Origin: Utricularia gibba
Taxonomy: Eukaryota; Streptophyta; Magnoliopsida; Lamiales; Lentibulariaceae
Direction: 5' to 3'
DNA: 64,000 nucleotides
NCBI GenBank assembly: GCA_002189035.1
Contig: CM007991.1
Location: 1,302,001 to 1,366,000, forward strand
Each line of letters begins with the position of its first letter. Within the stretch, counting starts at the first letter, position 1. Shown one piece after another: positions 41,915 through 54,542 of this stretch. Under the pieces are notes generated by a model. The model worked only from the letters and a program-made list of their open reading frames with translations. It was not told the DNA's origin and did no database searches. The translations under genes were made by a program, and so were the position numbers.

Positions 41915-42127
41915 ATGGAGAAGCTGAACTCGAAGCTGTACATTCAGAACTGCTACATCCTTCAAGAGAACGAGAGGCTGAGGAAGAAGGCCCAGATCCT
42001 GAACCAGGAGAATCAGGCGCTGCTCAATGAGCTCAAGCAGCGTCTCGCCGCCGTCGCCGGCAACAAGATCCCTGATCTCAATCTCTCCGTCTCTTCCCCC
42101 GCGGTGGCGCCGAAGAAGGCGGCTTGA
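41915..42127 (+). CDS. ZPR: LITTLE ZIPPER (ZPR3/ZPR4-like) microprotein
   Basis: A single exon of 70 residues. It begins MEKLNSKLYIQNCYILQENE and continues RLRKKAQILNQENQALLNEL, a leucine zipper with the heptad pattern and the KLY..NCYI signature of ZPR3/ZPR4. A short tail with PDLNLSVSS follows, a DLNxx-type EAR-like motif. ZPR proteins lack a DNA-binding domain and form inactive heterodimers with HD-ZIP III transcription factors, limiting their activity in the shoot meristem and leaf polarity. HD-ZIP III factors usually activate ZPR genes in feedback. The DLNL tail is longer than in the Arabidopsis proteins as I recall them. The call rests on the very strong N-terminal similarity and on synteny. 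Confidence 0.9.
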   Translation: MEKLNSKLYIQNCYILQENERLRKKAQILNQENQALLNELKQRLAAVAGNKIPDLNLSVSSPAVAPKKAA

Positions 42128-43707
42128 ATAGCGGTGGCGGTGGGAACCGGAAACGCTGGGCGTTCACGTTGTTGTCCATCTCTTGTTACATAAGGAAGGG
42201 TTCTGCCGCGTTTTGTCACTTGCAATACAAGTCGATTTTATGTTAAGACAAAAATTGTCGCATTTTCGCTAATTTCATTTTTATAATAAAATAATTAACA
42301 ATGAGTTAAAACCATTTTTCATTGATGCAAAAAAGAAAAGTGAAAATTACTTAAATTTCACATTGCATAACGAACCAGCTTAAGTAACAAATGTTATGGG
42401 TCTGTATAATTTATCTCAAACAATAAGTTAAAATTTTTACAGCATGGAAAAATTCAATTTCCAAGTCTAATTTCATGGACATTTTTATGAATTAATAGTG
42501 GAGATGTTGTCTGTTTAATATGTTTCGATATACTTTTTTAGAAAAAAATGATATATACCAATTTTACTATATATGTCATACAAAATGCTATTTTTACCAT
42601 TGAAGAAAATAGCGATAGTGTCTCATTTCAAAAACAGTTTTTATATTTAATTTTATATAAAAATAAATAAAAGTTTAAAAAACACTGTTTAAGATGTGAT
42701 ATGTTTTCTAGTTTTTGAAAATTTTTTAATTTTATAAAATTAGAAGTCAATGAAAATTGATTTTTATATTACTTTATGAAAAGGGGAGATGCATGGCCCC
42801 ACCTACACCCAAGGCAACGCAGTAGCTATAAATGTCAACGTGCAATCATGCAATCGAAGCGCATTGGCAAAGGGAATGTCTCACGTCTCAGTGACAAAAA
42901 AGTGAAAGCTTCTACAAAAATGTCAATGGCTCCAAAGCATTGAAGATCTAGAACCATGGCGTAGTATGCAGAGAGGAGGTTGATGAGGGAACATGTAGCT
43001 GAAAAAGTCAACTAACAGCCAAAACAACCGGATCCTCTTTCCCTGCTGTGGCTTTAATACGTAGCTCTATTCATGTTGCACCAGATCTTTAGCCGTCAAT
43101 TCAGAATCTCTGGATGCAACTTTTTTTTGGGGGTGTGCGAGCCCTCATGCACACAGCTTCCAAAGGAGAATCAGGTAATGATAACAGTTAGCGGCGTCAA
43201 CTAGAAACACTGTTACCAGTTGCTCCCAATGCTGTTTGTCCTCAACACTTTTAGCTCGGTTTGCAGTGTTTATTCCAGCAGCAGCAGCATGAGTGTGTTT
43301 GATGGTTGTTTGAGTCTGGCTTTGTCGATGGGTGTATCTCTCTATCATTCAGACCAAGCCCAGAAACCCCATCAGGAGTGCTGCAGCAAAGAAAAGAACG
43401 GCAATGTCAATGTCCTGCTGTTTCAGCTTGCGAAATATTGCAAGATTGGAATTAGCGTTCTCATATGTAAGATATCAACACATATGTCATGAGAGGCCTT
43501 GCTGATCCCGCGTGTGCTGCAGACAAGCCTTGTAACTCAATTGCAAGGCACGGTTAAAATAGAAGTTCAGCGGTGTTGCAAGTAGAAATAGCTTCTTTGT
43601 TAATTTGAATGTTGTACCTTAGTCACACTTTCATTCAACATGGTTCCTTTAAAAACAGATCATTCTTTAAGCTTGAGTTAAGTATACCCACAACTACACT
43701 GGGTAAC
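42128..43707. other. AT-rich spacer with no clear gene
   Basis: 42230-42780 is strongly AT-rich. 43140-43500 has overlapping frames on both strands; faint resemblance to 3' exons of the neighbouring RCE1-like gene (minus, for example LLMGFLGLV near 43360) is too weak to call. Confidence 0.4.
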
Positions 43708-44641
43708 CTATGGCTCTGGTGGACATAGAACTCGTATGAGGGATTCAAGTGAGCTGCAACCAAACAAATGTCTATTGCTAGCTAATGAGGTAACAAATGA
43801 CAGCATGAGGTACGGGCATTGCATGCCTATACTAAGAAACAAGGGGTATAGAAATGTGACAGCATAAGGACTGAATCCTGCACAGAGGAGCAAAGGAATC
43901 ATGCAAGCTCTGAATACCAACTCTTCTGTAAGTGGTGCCTGATTTAGAGAACCAGAAAGGGAGTACTTATGGAGCACCATGAACTTCAGTGATTGCATAT
44001 TGCTGCTTCATAAAGGCCTTGGAGAAAGAAAGGAAATATAATATGATACATAAGCACCATCTAGAGATGGGGCAGCAACTGACTAGGACAAAGGGTAAGA
44101 GGATCACTTACCACAATATAGTTATGCTAACATAAGATTCTCGAAGTTGCTAAAACAGTTTCTCAAGTGATGCTCGAAATAACCCAGATACCCATGCATT
44201 AAAACTTTCATTTTCATCTTGGGCTTCAAAGGAAAGAAGTCAGTACAAGGTGAAAGATAACAGATTGTGACTGTTAATACAGAAAATTGCATTTACCAAT
44301 CAGCCACCTCAATCTGAAAGCCATAAAATCATCCCAAAACCATAAAAGTGTCCTCATAATGTGATCGAATCTGATGCCATAAACCCCGAGGATGTCTATA
44401 GAATCCCAGCTTCTTATCTCGAAAAAATCACAAAAAAAGAAATCATAAATCCATACGTATAAAGAAACATCGGGGAATTTAAATTACGCCTATGAAGCGG
44501 CCATACAGGACTTGAACGAGGTGGCAATCGAAGCCCCAGTGAAAGAAAACGCATGATTCCAACGTACAAAACCGGTAGCGCTGAGCAGGGGCCTACCTCC
44601 GCCGCCTTCGTTATCCTCCCGTCGTTCAGTTCCACGGCCAT
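43708..44641 (-). pseudogene. RCE1: CAAX prenyl protease 2 (RCE1/FACE2)-like, disrupted
   Basis: RCE1 enzymes are ER membrane CPBP-family proteases that remove the last three residues of prenylated proteins. Exon 1 starts MAVELNDGRITKAAEV at 44641 and contains SALPVLYVGI and LGLRLPP. It then loses the family reading: SFKSCM lies one frame over and RFIG another. Near 44150 a segment LA..NYIV lacks the expected Trp-Arg. The catalytic exon (about 43800-43945) is clean: APLTEELVFRACMIPLLLCA, with the Glu-Glu and FR motif. A following piece reads HLNPSYEFYVHQSH in one frame. I cannot establish the downstream exons carrying the catalytic histidines. Either a decaying gene or one with several assembly indels. 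Confidence 0.6.
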
Positions 44642-45796
44642 CGGAAATCGAACGCGAATAGCGTCAGCGCTGGTGTCCTGAGTAGAGTTGGGCGCAGGAT
44701 CGGGCCAATACGTAAAACCATGGGCTACAAAGCCCATCATCCATGACCCAAAAACCCAACGCAGCTCATCAACCGCCCAGCCCATACTCTGAAACGGGCT
44801 TGCAATAAAAATTGACCACTAACAAACAACCACGTGTACTTTCTTGCCTTTTTCGCCCGCACACGCCCACCTTCTTCCGAAAGGGAAATCCCACCGTCTC
44901 CACATGAGAAGCGAAAAACAAATAATCATAACTCGTGAACGCTGAAGCCACACGTTTCAACCTTCAACGGTCCACCCAACACCAGTCGGCACGCACCCGT
45001 ACGCGCCGCGGGCCCCTGCCCATTTATTACATGAACCCTCATATCGCCCATTTGTACTCTTTCTCGATTAAAATAATGAGGAGGTATTTTGACTTTTCTC
45101 CAAAAATAACCGCCTAATACTCGTCGACCACTCCACCTTTTTTTGGAACAAAAAAAACATGCTTTTTATATTTATCGGATTCTCATATGGACAGAATTTT
45201 TTTAATAATATTATTAGTGAAAGAAGGTTGATGACATGAATTGGTTCCAAATCCATGCTTCCCTAAAAATAACTGCCCATGAATTTGGCTTGGCCAAAAT
45301 TTTTTTTAAAAAAATAGGTATATATTTAAAAGAAGCCGGAGTGAAGTGTTGACCTTGGGGTGTTTCTGAAAATTTCCATAAAGTCAACGGTCGAGTAAGC
45401 GGGTTGTAGCTTTGTTAATTCAACGCTAATTTTGTTTAGGGTTGTTATTAAATATATTGATACCCCCCATACGTCACCTTTCTATCTGCTCTAATGGTAT
45501 ACGTTACCGATGGATGAGTCATCGTTTTCTAAAACGAAAACTACGTCGTTTTTGGCAAGAAGTCAAATCGTAATTTAAATGAGAATTGAAGTTTTTTCCT
45601 TGATGGCTTGGTTGAGAAAGGGTAAATTAGTCATTTGGGATTTTGATTTAAAAATATTGTTGGTGGTGGGGGTAATATTTAAATTTGGAATAAAATATCT
45701 TTCGTTCGTATTATAAGTAGCCTCTCTCTGCGATCATATTCCCATCTTCTTCTTCATCATCACTCCATCCATTCAAATCGATCGGTTGATTTCATC
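44642..45796. other. Spacer between RCE1-like and hydrolase genes (divergent)
   Basis: The two genes are transcribed away from each other, so this is a shared promoter region. 45120-45340 and 45560-45700 are AT-rich. A GC-richer block at 44700-45020 has open minus-strand frames but no motifs. Confidence 0.45.
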
Positions 45797-47384
45797 ATGG
45801 TGAGCGTCTTCTTCATACCGAATCTGTTTCAGGAGTGTTATTCGGAGTTGTAAATAATTCTATTGATCTTTTCCCTCAGGTGACGGCGAACGAGATCAAT
45901 TACGAAGAGGTGAGTAACAGAACGCTTCGATCATCGGAAAAGCCCTAGCCGTAGGTCGTAATCGCCGCTCGGTTCTTGCAGGAATACGTGGTGAATTCGA
46001 GAGGATTGAGGATGTTCACTTGTCGGTGGTTTCCGGCGAACTCGGAACCGAAGGCGTTGATCTTCTTATGCCATGGCTACGCGATGGAGTGCAGCGTCTC
46101 CTTCAGAGGTGCCCTTTTTTTTTTCCGATGACGGTTCAAATTTGGAAAAAGTCAAATATGAAACGGCGTCGTGCAGGATGTGCGACACGGCTAGTGAAAG
46201 CTGGATACGATGTTTACGGCGTTGACTGCGAGGGACACGGCAAGACCGCCGGCCTGCAGGGCTATATCCCCTGTTTTGATGACGTCGTCGATGACCTCTC
46301 CGACTACTTCACCACTATTTCCGGTGAGGATCCTCAAAATTTTGAATTATTTACTTTCTTTTAATTAGATTCTAAATTTCATACATTTTAAAATATAAAG
46401 CCAATCGACGCCGTGAATTATGTTCCTGAATATTTTGTATTAAAAGAATTTGGTTTACTTCATTGGTAAGGTGTCATCTCAGGTGACGATAAGATTTCAA
46501 TTAATGTGATAAGGATGCGTGGGAAATGGGCCACAAATAATGTATTTTTTTGAAGATCAATTATATGGACTTCCCTGAACACATAGCGATTTTTAATATT
46601 CAGAAAAAAGGGAAAACAGGAGGAAGACAAGATTTTTATTGGGTGAATCCATGGGGGGAGCCACGGCCCTGCGCCTCCACCGGAAGAAGCCAGAGTACTG
46701 GGATGGTGCCATCCTCATAGCTCCGATGTGCAAGGTAACAACTTATTCCTGCCATGCCACGTTTTTTCCAGAGCTCCAATGAAGCATTATGATGTTGCAG
46801 ATTGCGGATGATGTGAAACCCAGTCCACTTGTCATTAGTGTGTTGACAAAATTATCCCGTGTGGTGCCAACTTGGAGACTTACCCCAACTCCGGATATCA
46901 TTGACTTGGCTTTCAGAGATCCAGAAGTCAGAAAAGAGGTAGCCTTTCTTTTCTGCAATGGATTTGCTACATTCAGACAAAAAACTGATGATTTAGTGCC
47001 CTGTCTCAGATTAGATCCAATCCATATACTTACAAAGGGTGGCCGAGACTGAAGACTGCCAACGAGCTACTAAATGTAAGCAGCGACTTGGAGAAAAGGC
47101 TAAACGAGGTTAATTTGCCCTTCATCGTTCTCCATGGTGAGGAAGACAAGGTGACATCTCTATCAGTGAGCCAGGAGCTCTTTAAACTGGCAATCTCTTC
47201 CGACAAGACCTTCAAGTCATACCCTGGTATGTGGCATTCTTTGTCGTACGGCGAGTTGCCGGAGAATATCGACGTTGTGTTTTCCGACATCGTGCAATGG
47301 CTGCATGAAAGGGTTTCCTCGAAGAATGATATCTTGAAAGAGCAACAGAAGTTGGGTGATGAGGATCACTGTGACAAAGCTTAG
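45797..47384 (+). CDS. Alpha/beta hydrolase, monoacylglycerol lipase / caffeoylshikimate esterase family
   Basis: The seven coding exons are 45797-45799 (start codon only), 45887-45916 (approximate), 45982-46108, 46177-46323, 46604-46734, 46801-46938 and 47010-47384, giving 316 residues. The family hydrolyses monoacylglycerols or lysophospholipids, and one member acts in lignin synthesis on caffeoyl shikimate. Motifs are EYVVNSRGLRMFTCRW, LCHGYAMECS (oxyanion HG), GYDVYGVDCEGHGKTAGLQG, the nucleophile elbow FLLGESMGGATAL with GxSxG Ser, IVLHGEEDKVT (acid), and GMWHSL (catalytic His). All three catalytic residues are present and the frame is intact. Substrate is not predictable by eye. Confidence 0.9.
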
Positions 47385-48140
47385 TGTTAATGATGTAATT
47401 AGTTTGCTGTTACTTCTCATTCCATGTCCTTTTACATGTAATGCATATTTTAAAATATCACTTAATTGTGACGAAACTATCATTATCCTCTAAAATTAAT
47501 AAGTAATTTATTTAATTAGTAAATGATTAAATATATTTAATTATCATTATAAAATTTGAATGATTTTTAATTTATATAATTATTAGAATAATTAATTATC
47601 GGTTGATATCATTATTTTTTATCAGTAAATATTTTTTTTTGTTTTTTAGAATAAAAAATTAAAAATATTTAATTCTGATTACAAGATTTAAATAATATTT
47701 ACTTTATAGGATTATTTAGAAAATTAAATGAACAAACTATCTATTTGTAACGATTTAAAACATTAAATATGATGTTAAATTTTGTACGTGTCTATTCATA
47801 TCATTATTAAATATATAGATTTAACTTCTGATTTATTGGATAATGTATAATTTATAATTGATACAAATATTCCGTTTGTCTATTCAATATTTTAATTAAT
47901 TACATAAAATATAAATTATAATTAAGGTCATTATTTTTTAAATCTTTTAATTATCTACAAATTAAACAAAATAATTACTATTAAAAAGGTATCTTATAAA
48001 AATTAATAAATTATTAATATAACTAACAAATTTAAATTTGTTTATCCCAATTTTCAATATTATTACAATCAAAGAGTACCCTCATAGCATCAAGCCATGC
48101 CCAAGATCTCTTCTTATTGTAATCATATTGGACTGTTCCT
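47385..48140. other. AT-rich spacer between convergent genes
   Basis: 3' ends of the hydrolase (+) and invertase (-) genes face each other. 47460-48060 is almost pure A/T, with no coding or structural signal beyond composition. Confidence 0.6.
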
Positions 48141-50432
48141 CTACGTATTCATCTGCAGTGGCCTCTTCATGCTCCAAGCGCTCAGCCTCTTTATTCTAAT
48201 GGTCTCTGTCCCATTGTTGAAAACGTAGAGATGGACCTTGTCAAAAATCGCCAGAGTTGGATACACACGAGATGTGATTACTGTTTTCCCACCCACTGCG
48301 AAGCTCTCCACCACAGAATGATCAATCTGGGCAAAGGAACAAATCAGTTGAAGTTTCAGTGGCTCGAAATGGAGTAATGTAAGGTGTGATTTCATTTGGG
48401 TACCAGGCTGCGTAAAGAGAGGGTCTTCTGCTTCAGATCTACATCTACAAATCCTCCAAAAGAGGGTCGGTATGCATTCGTTCCACCCTTTATCTGAGAC
48501 GCCCCACTCATCAGTGTGGACCTGTTGTGTATCAGAAACATGGTTAGTGGTGTTTCAAAGGGTAAATGTTGAAGATGGTTTTACCTTGAAGCATCTGAGC
48601 ATAGAAAAACTAGATGTTGGTTTTGATCCTTGAAGATTCTGAAGAAAACGGGGGTGTACTCTTCCATGTTTTTGGAAGCTAATGTGATAAGACCGAATGG
48701 TCCCAATCCTCCCTTGATTGTGGAATCCCTTAGCCTGCAAATCTTTTGTGCATCATATTTGGTCCAGGAAGGATGGAAAGGTTCCACGTGATCCAAATTA
48801 TCAAACACAAATGTTATCTCAACATCTGCCTGTGCAGCAGTGATTCCACTGATTTCAAGAACATCTCCATTAGAAAGAGATTTGTCTGTCAGCTGCACCT
48901 TCGTTGTTCTGAGTTTTTTAACTTCGTTGATGGGCCACTGACGCAGCTGTCTCCCATTTGGATCCAGTTTCAACGTCCTGGGAATCAACTGAAAGAGGAA
49001 ACAAGGATGACAAACTTTCAGACAGTACTTAAGTTACAGAAATTGTGTTGTGTACCTGAATACCAGCCCATCCTTTTTGAATATCATTTTCTACTGTGTC
49101 AGATTCATTTGCCCATCCCCACAAAAGCCTACGTTTCTTGCTTGGATCGTAGAACGATTTTGATGCATAAAAGTTGCCATAGTCGTATCTCAACCCATTC
49201 CAGCCATCGATCATGCCCTCATCCGGAGTGAATCTATCCATCTTATGATCATATGTTCCAATCGTGTAATACTCGTATCTCTTGAGATCGAGACTCACCT
49301 TCATTACATGCTTCACACGGTTGCCGGAAACTGATGTGTCAAGCCCATATCCGCCATTAACTGAAACAGGGAAGAAATCGGGACACTCAAAGTTTCCCGT
49401 TCCATCAACAGAATGCAGTGGATGTTTAGCCTTGATCCAATGCTTGAAGTCTTTACTTCGGTAGAGATACGCCATTCCACGATGCTTTCTCAGCCCACCG
49501 ATGGCAATTCTCCAGTGATTGTCCTGACCAAACCATGCTGTTGTGGGATCACGAAAGGTAGTCTTGTTGATGGAATCATCAGGCACAATCAATGGATTAT
49601 CATTAGGCTTGATCCAGTGTCGAAGAAAAGGGTCTGAGAGGTTCTTTGGAATAGCATAGTTTTGAACCTGTGTCTTGTTCCTGTCGATTACTCCTGTGTA
49701 CAAGATCACTGGTTTTTTTCCGAGTATGGTCACAGAACCAGACCAGCAGCCATATCTGTCAAATGGCTTTGAGGGAAAGATGGCTGGTCTAACTCGTATC
49801 CAATTGATCAAATCTTTTGAGACTGAATGAGCCCACACTATGTTCCCCCAAACAGCTCCCTTTGGATTGTATTGATAGAAAAGATGATAAACTCCATTAA
49901 AATACATTGGGCCTATTGTCAGAAACACCAACTTACAGACAATCAGAAAAACCCTTGTTTGATCACAAGATACAAAGAAATCAAGTATTGGATGCTAACC
50001 ATTAGGGTCTGTTCTTGATGGTGGTCGATCAGCCAAGGAAGAAGACAACGAGACAAAAACCCCATTAATATAGAATTCAAGAATTCATCATCAGTCAAGA
50101 GAAATTTAAGATAAAGTGCACTTGTTAGAAACAAGACAAAAACCTGTCTTTAGATGCTCAAAAGCCATTACATGGATTATGAAATCTAAGAAGTTATGGT
50201 AGATGGGACGAAAAATAAAAGATCAAATAAGCTTTTAACCGTTAATCCAGTTCTTCGATGGCTGAAAATGGTACCCAGTGCGATGCTCCTCCCTAACATT
50301 CACCGGCGATATACTCTCTAGATTCACTAAAAGATCATGTGAACCATGGGTGATACTTATGTTGAAGATTGCTAAAAGACATGAGACACAAGCAAGCAAA
50401 CAACACTTGGCATATGCCCCTGAAAACTCCAT
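48141..50432 (-). CDS. CWINV: Cell-wall invertase (GH32 beta-fructofuranosidase)
   Basis: This secreted enzyme cleaves sucrose in the apoplast. The six exons 50240-50432, 50000-50008, 49056-49912, 48585-48988, 48404-48521 and 48141-48326 total 588 residues. The 9-base mini-exon encodes DPN of the catalytic NDPNG (nucleophile Asp), a known feature of plant invertases. The N-terminal signal is [20 protein letters not shown]. The motifs [29 protein letters not shown] (RDP) and ECPDFFPV are present. The Pro in ECPD marks cell-wall rather than vacuolar type. The residue before it is Phe (NFECPD) where Trp is usual. A TATA-like element on the minus strand is at about 50507-50515. Homologues CWINV4/CWINV2 sit in the syntenic Arabidopsis blocks. 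Confidence 0.94.
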
Positions 50433-50506
50433 TACTGGAGTTCCAAGAGCAACCAGAAATGACTAAATCCCTTCACCGTGAACATCATTGAGGACGAGAA
50501 GGTGGT

Positions 50507-50515
50507 ATTTATAGA
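50507..50515 (-). promoter_or_regulatory. TATA box of the invertase gene
   Basis: Read on the minus strand, CTATAAATA lies about 75 bases upstream of the invertase ATG, a normal plant spacing. Confidence 0.6.
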
Positions 50516-50934
50516 GACGGAGGGCGAGATCGAGCAAGATGACGACGTGTAGGCGTAGGAAGCTACTGAATCAAATTTTATTTTACAAATGAAAGACCCA
50601 TTACACTAAAGAATCGTTCTTTATTTCTTAACTCTCACCTATAATGTCTACCAAACAAAATACCGTAAAAAGAGCACTAGCCAATAGGCATAATCCGAGC
50701 AAGATTCTGTATCTGAAGAATTTATGGTGAAGAGCAGGAGACCATCCTTTTGGGTTTTATTTTCTACGTTCTGAAAGCAAAGAATTAAAAGGTTAACCGC
50801 GTCATCTACCAACGAACGAACAGTGCATCTGATTCCATTACACAACTAAAATTTTTGTCTGTGAGTCATAAAAAAACCCTATAAAAAGAGAAGAGAACTT
50901 TATGTGGTGTTTCAGCGAAGCCAAGAGCCAAGCA

Positions 50935-51126
50935 TCACTTTTTGTGTAATGGAAACACAACTTTATGAATCACTTCACCGAATTTCTTGAACAAGAAATC
51001 CCACAACACCAGACTGCATAGCGTGATGGGCAGATTTTTGCGCATGCCAAGAGCTCGCTTCTCCTCTTTGCAAAAGTGGAACTCCACTACTGCATCGTAA
51101 TTTGCCAGCCCCATTGGGTTCTCCAT
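50935..51126 (-). CDS. Possible small protein, unassigned
   Basis: A 63-residue frame beginning MENPMGLANYDAVVEFHFCK and ending KFGEVIHKVVFPLHKK, with one hydrophobic stretch (ITLCSLVLWDFLF) bounded by Lys. The composition looks protein-like and the reading has an ATG start after a T-rich tract. I do not recognise the family, and it could be a chance frame or one exon of a longer gene. It lies in the gap between the invertase and RPS14 genes. Confidence 0.3.
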   Translation of the reverse strand: MENPMGLANYDAVVEFHFCKEEKRALGMRKNLPITLCSLVLWDFLFKKFGEVIHKVVFPLHKK

Positions 51127-51302
51127 AGTAGAAAAAAAAAAAAAAAAAACTTTGTCAGTTAGTAAAACCACGCGCCAAAATAAAAAAAAGTGTTTTTAAT
51201 GGAGAGTAAGAATTACCCCGTGATGGATTAGGGTTAGAGGTACAAAAGGGAGGCTAGATCTTGGTAGACTTAGGATTTAAGAGCTAGCTAGGGTTAGGGT
51301 TT

Positions 51303-51421
51303 TCATTGGCCATAATCTCGTGTTATTGTAGTGTGGGTAATTAATTACACCACGTAAGTTTAGTCAGCAGAGTGATTAATGGGTTGCATTGCCCATAATC
51401 TCGTGTTATTGCAGTGTGAGT
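51303..51421. repeat. Direct repeat pair beside telomere-like motifs, upstream of RPS14
   Basis: A segment containing CATAATCTCGTGTTATTG and AGTGTG occurs at about 51305-51337 and again at about 51388-51419, with an 83-base period and few differences. Just left, at about 51222-51301, AGGGTTAGGG-type telo-box sequences recur. Another telo-box, TAGGGTTTC, sits at about 51774 beside the RPS14 start. Telo-boxes are common in plant translation-gene promoters. Confidence 0.65.
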
Positions 51422-51828
51422 GCAAATTATTTTGACATTATTACATTAAAATTTTAAGTTTTTAACGGTGTCCAATTAATAATAATAATCGAAATTTACA
51501 ATTTTTTTAAGAGTGCTCAATTCTTATTGGCTGGTTAATAATAATATTTAAAAATTATTATTAGAATAGAAAAAGTATTAAAAGAGATATTAAATATACA
51601 TGCTCTAAAAGTTATAAGGCAAAAATGGGCGATATAAATTGGACGATTAGAAACTGAATTGAAAAAATAATTGAAACCGCGCATGGCCCATTTAAGAACC
51701 CGGCCCGATTAGAAAACAATTGACCACTGGGCCAATACAATTCGCACTAGAATACGAGGCCCCCAGCAGCGACTAGGGTTTCTTCTTGAACTCACGAAGT
51801 TGTCCGTTTCTCCGTCGACGCCGGCGCC

Positions 51829-53199
<1,371 letters not shown>

Positions 53200-53382
53200 T
53201 GAGATGGTTTCAGTTTATTAACACGTGATCTCACTATCTGAAACGAATAGTTCTTGTCCTAGCCCCATTTTCTAATGCGGATCACAAAACTTAACTAGTT
53301 TCTGAGACATGCTCCTGTTTCCACTGTTTCAAATCTGATATCTTACATGGGTGTTTCTGAGACATGTGCCACTTAGCGCCTA

Positions 53383-54211
53383 CTATATAGTTGCTAGTTG
53401 GACACATTTCTTCAAGGCTTCTAACAGGCTTGTCATAATCCTTGGTTCTCCGGGAGCTGGTTTCCCTTTTGAAGGCCCTTTTCGAATAGCTCGGAAGACT
53501 GGATTCGAATTTTCAGTGCCCGGAAACACCAAGCAATCTATGTATACAGGCACTTCGACCTGCCCATCGGATCCGATCACAGTGAAACCCAGTCTTGCTC
53601 CACCAAGAACCTTGTCAACCTGCATGTTAGAATCCCTAGCTTGTAGTAACTGGTTAAGCCGAGTTATCCTGCATTACATCTTTCTAGTGCATGTTCCCCC
53701 TAATCGACAAGCGAGGACAGACATTCAGCTGCATTTAGAATAAACTGTTGTTTACCTTGAGCGGTACTTCGAGCGGCAAGTTCGAGCCTTGGAATAAACT
53801 GTTGGCCCACTGCAAAAGCAAACACAACATTGCAGTCCAAAATTAGAGCTGCTACCAACATGAAGAATGGCTAAGCTTATCAAACTTGGGGAAAGAACAG
53901 GGGAGAAGAAGCTTGAGATCCTGCCTGAAAAAGCAAGATTTCAAATCTAGCCACATTGACGTTGGGGGCAGCTTCATGGTTCCTAAAGAAACTCCCTCCT
54001 CCGCCGGCGAAACTCTATCCGTCGACGATGCCTTCAGAACCACAGCAAAGCAATCGTGTCTACTGAAAACTTGAGAAGAACCAAGACTTGGGATAAGGTT
54101 TTTGCTGCCTAAGGACAGCTGCGGCAAGTGTTTGATGCGGCAAGATGGGGAAAACAGCCGGTGGGCGGTGACATTTTTCCCGATTGCAAGTTTCCCGGCC
54201 ACCGAAGCCAT
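53383..54211 (-). CDS. Conserved plastid protein of unknown function, one-base frame break in exon 1
   Basis: The exons are 53925-54211, 53756-53809 and 53383-53619. The N terminus MASVAGKLAIGKNVTAHRLF is a transit-peptide-like Ser/Lys stretch. It is followed by EEGVSLGTMKLPP, where the frame breaks at the G run 53964-53968 (plus strand). With one more base it reads NVNVARFEILLFQ and joins WANSLFQGSNLPLEVPLK and VDKVLGGARLGFTVIG, then VPVYIDCLVFPGTEN and GEPRIMTSLLEALKK. That gives 192 residues. I recognise the family as a widespread plant chloroplast protein without assigned function, and believe an Arabidopsis homologue (At2g36145) lies in the syntenic block. The exon 1 donor would be GC rather than GT. 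Confidence 0.8.
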
Positions 54212-54542
54212 GCTCGGTATAAGGTTTCTGGTTCCCGAGTCTGCGAATAAGAAGAAAAATGTGGTGGCCAGGCAGTGACAATGGGATAGGGAAATGGGTG
54301 GTGATTTGAACTACACCACGTGTTCGTTTGTTATTTGCCAATACAATTTTGAAGCAGGCATCTTTTACAAAGCCAGAACACATAAGATTTCATGACAACT
54401 TTTACTTGCCTAAAAAACAGCACAATTCAACTGCAGAGTCACGCATGGATCTAGTACAAGTACACATGCGTTCTGTAGAAATCATCAGCGAATAAAAGTT
54501 TCGACCTTGATATCTGATTACTTCGGTTCTCTCGAGTCTCAA

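Noticed and set aside
43145-43492. Frames on both strands near the RCE1-like gene
   Set aside because: Possible traces of its last exons, but similarity is too weak to support exon calls.
44769-44960. Minus-strand frame upstream of the RCE1-like start
   Set aside because: It ends before the gene and has no motif. The RCE1-like start at 44641 is better supported.
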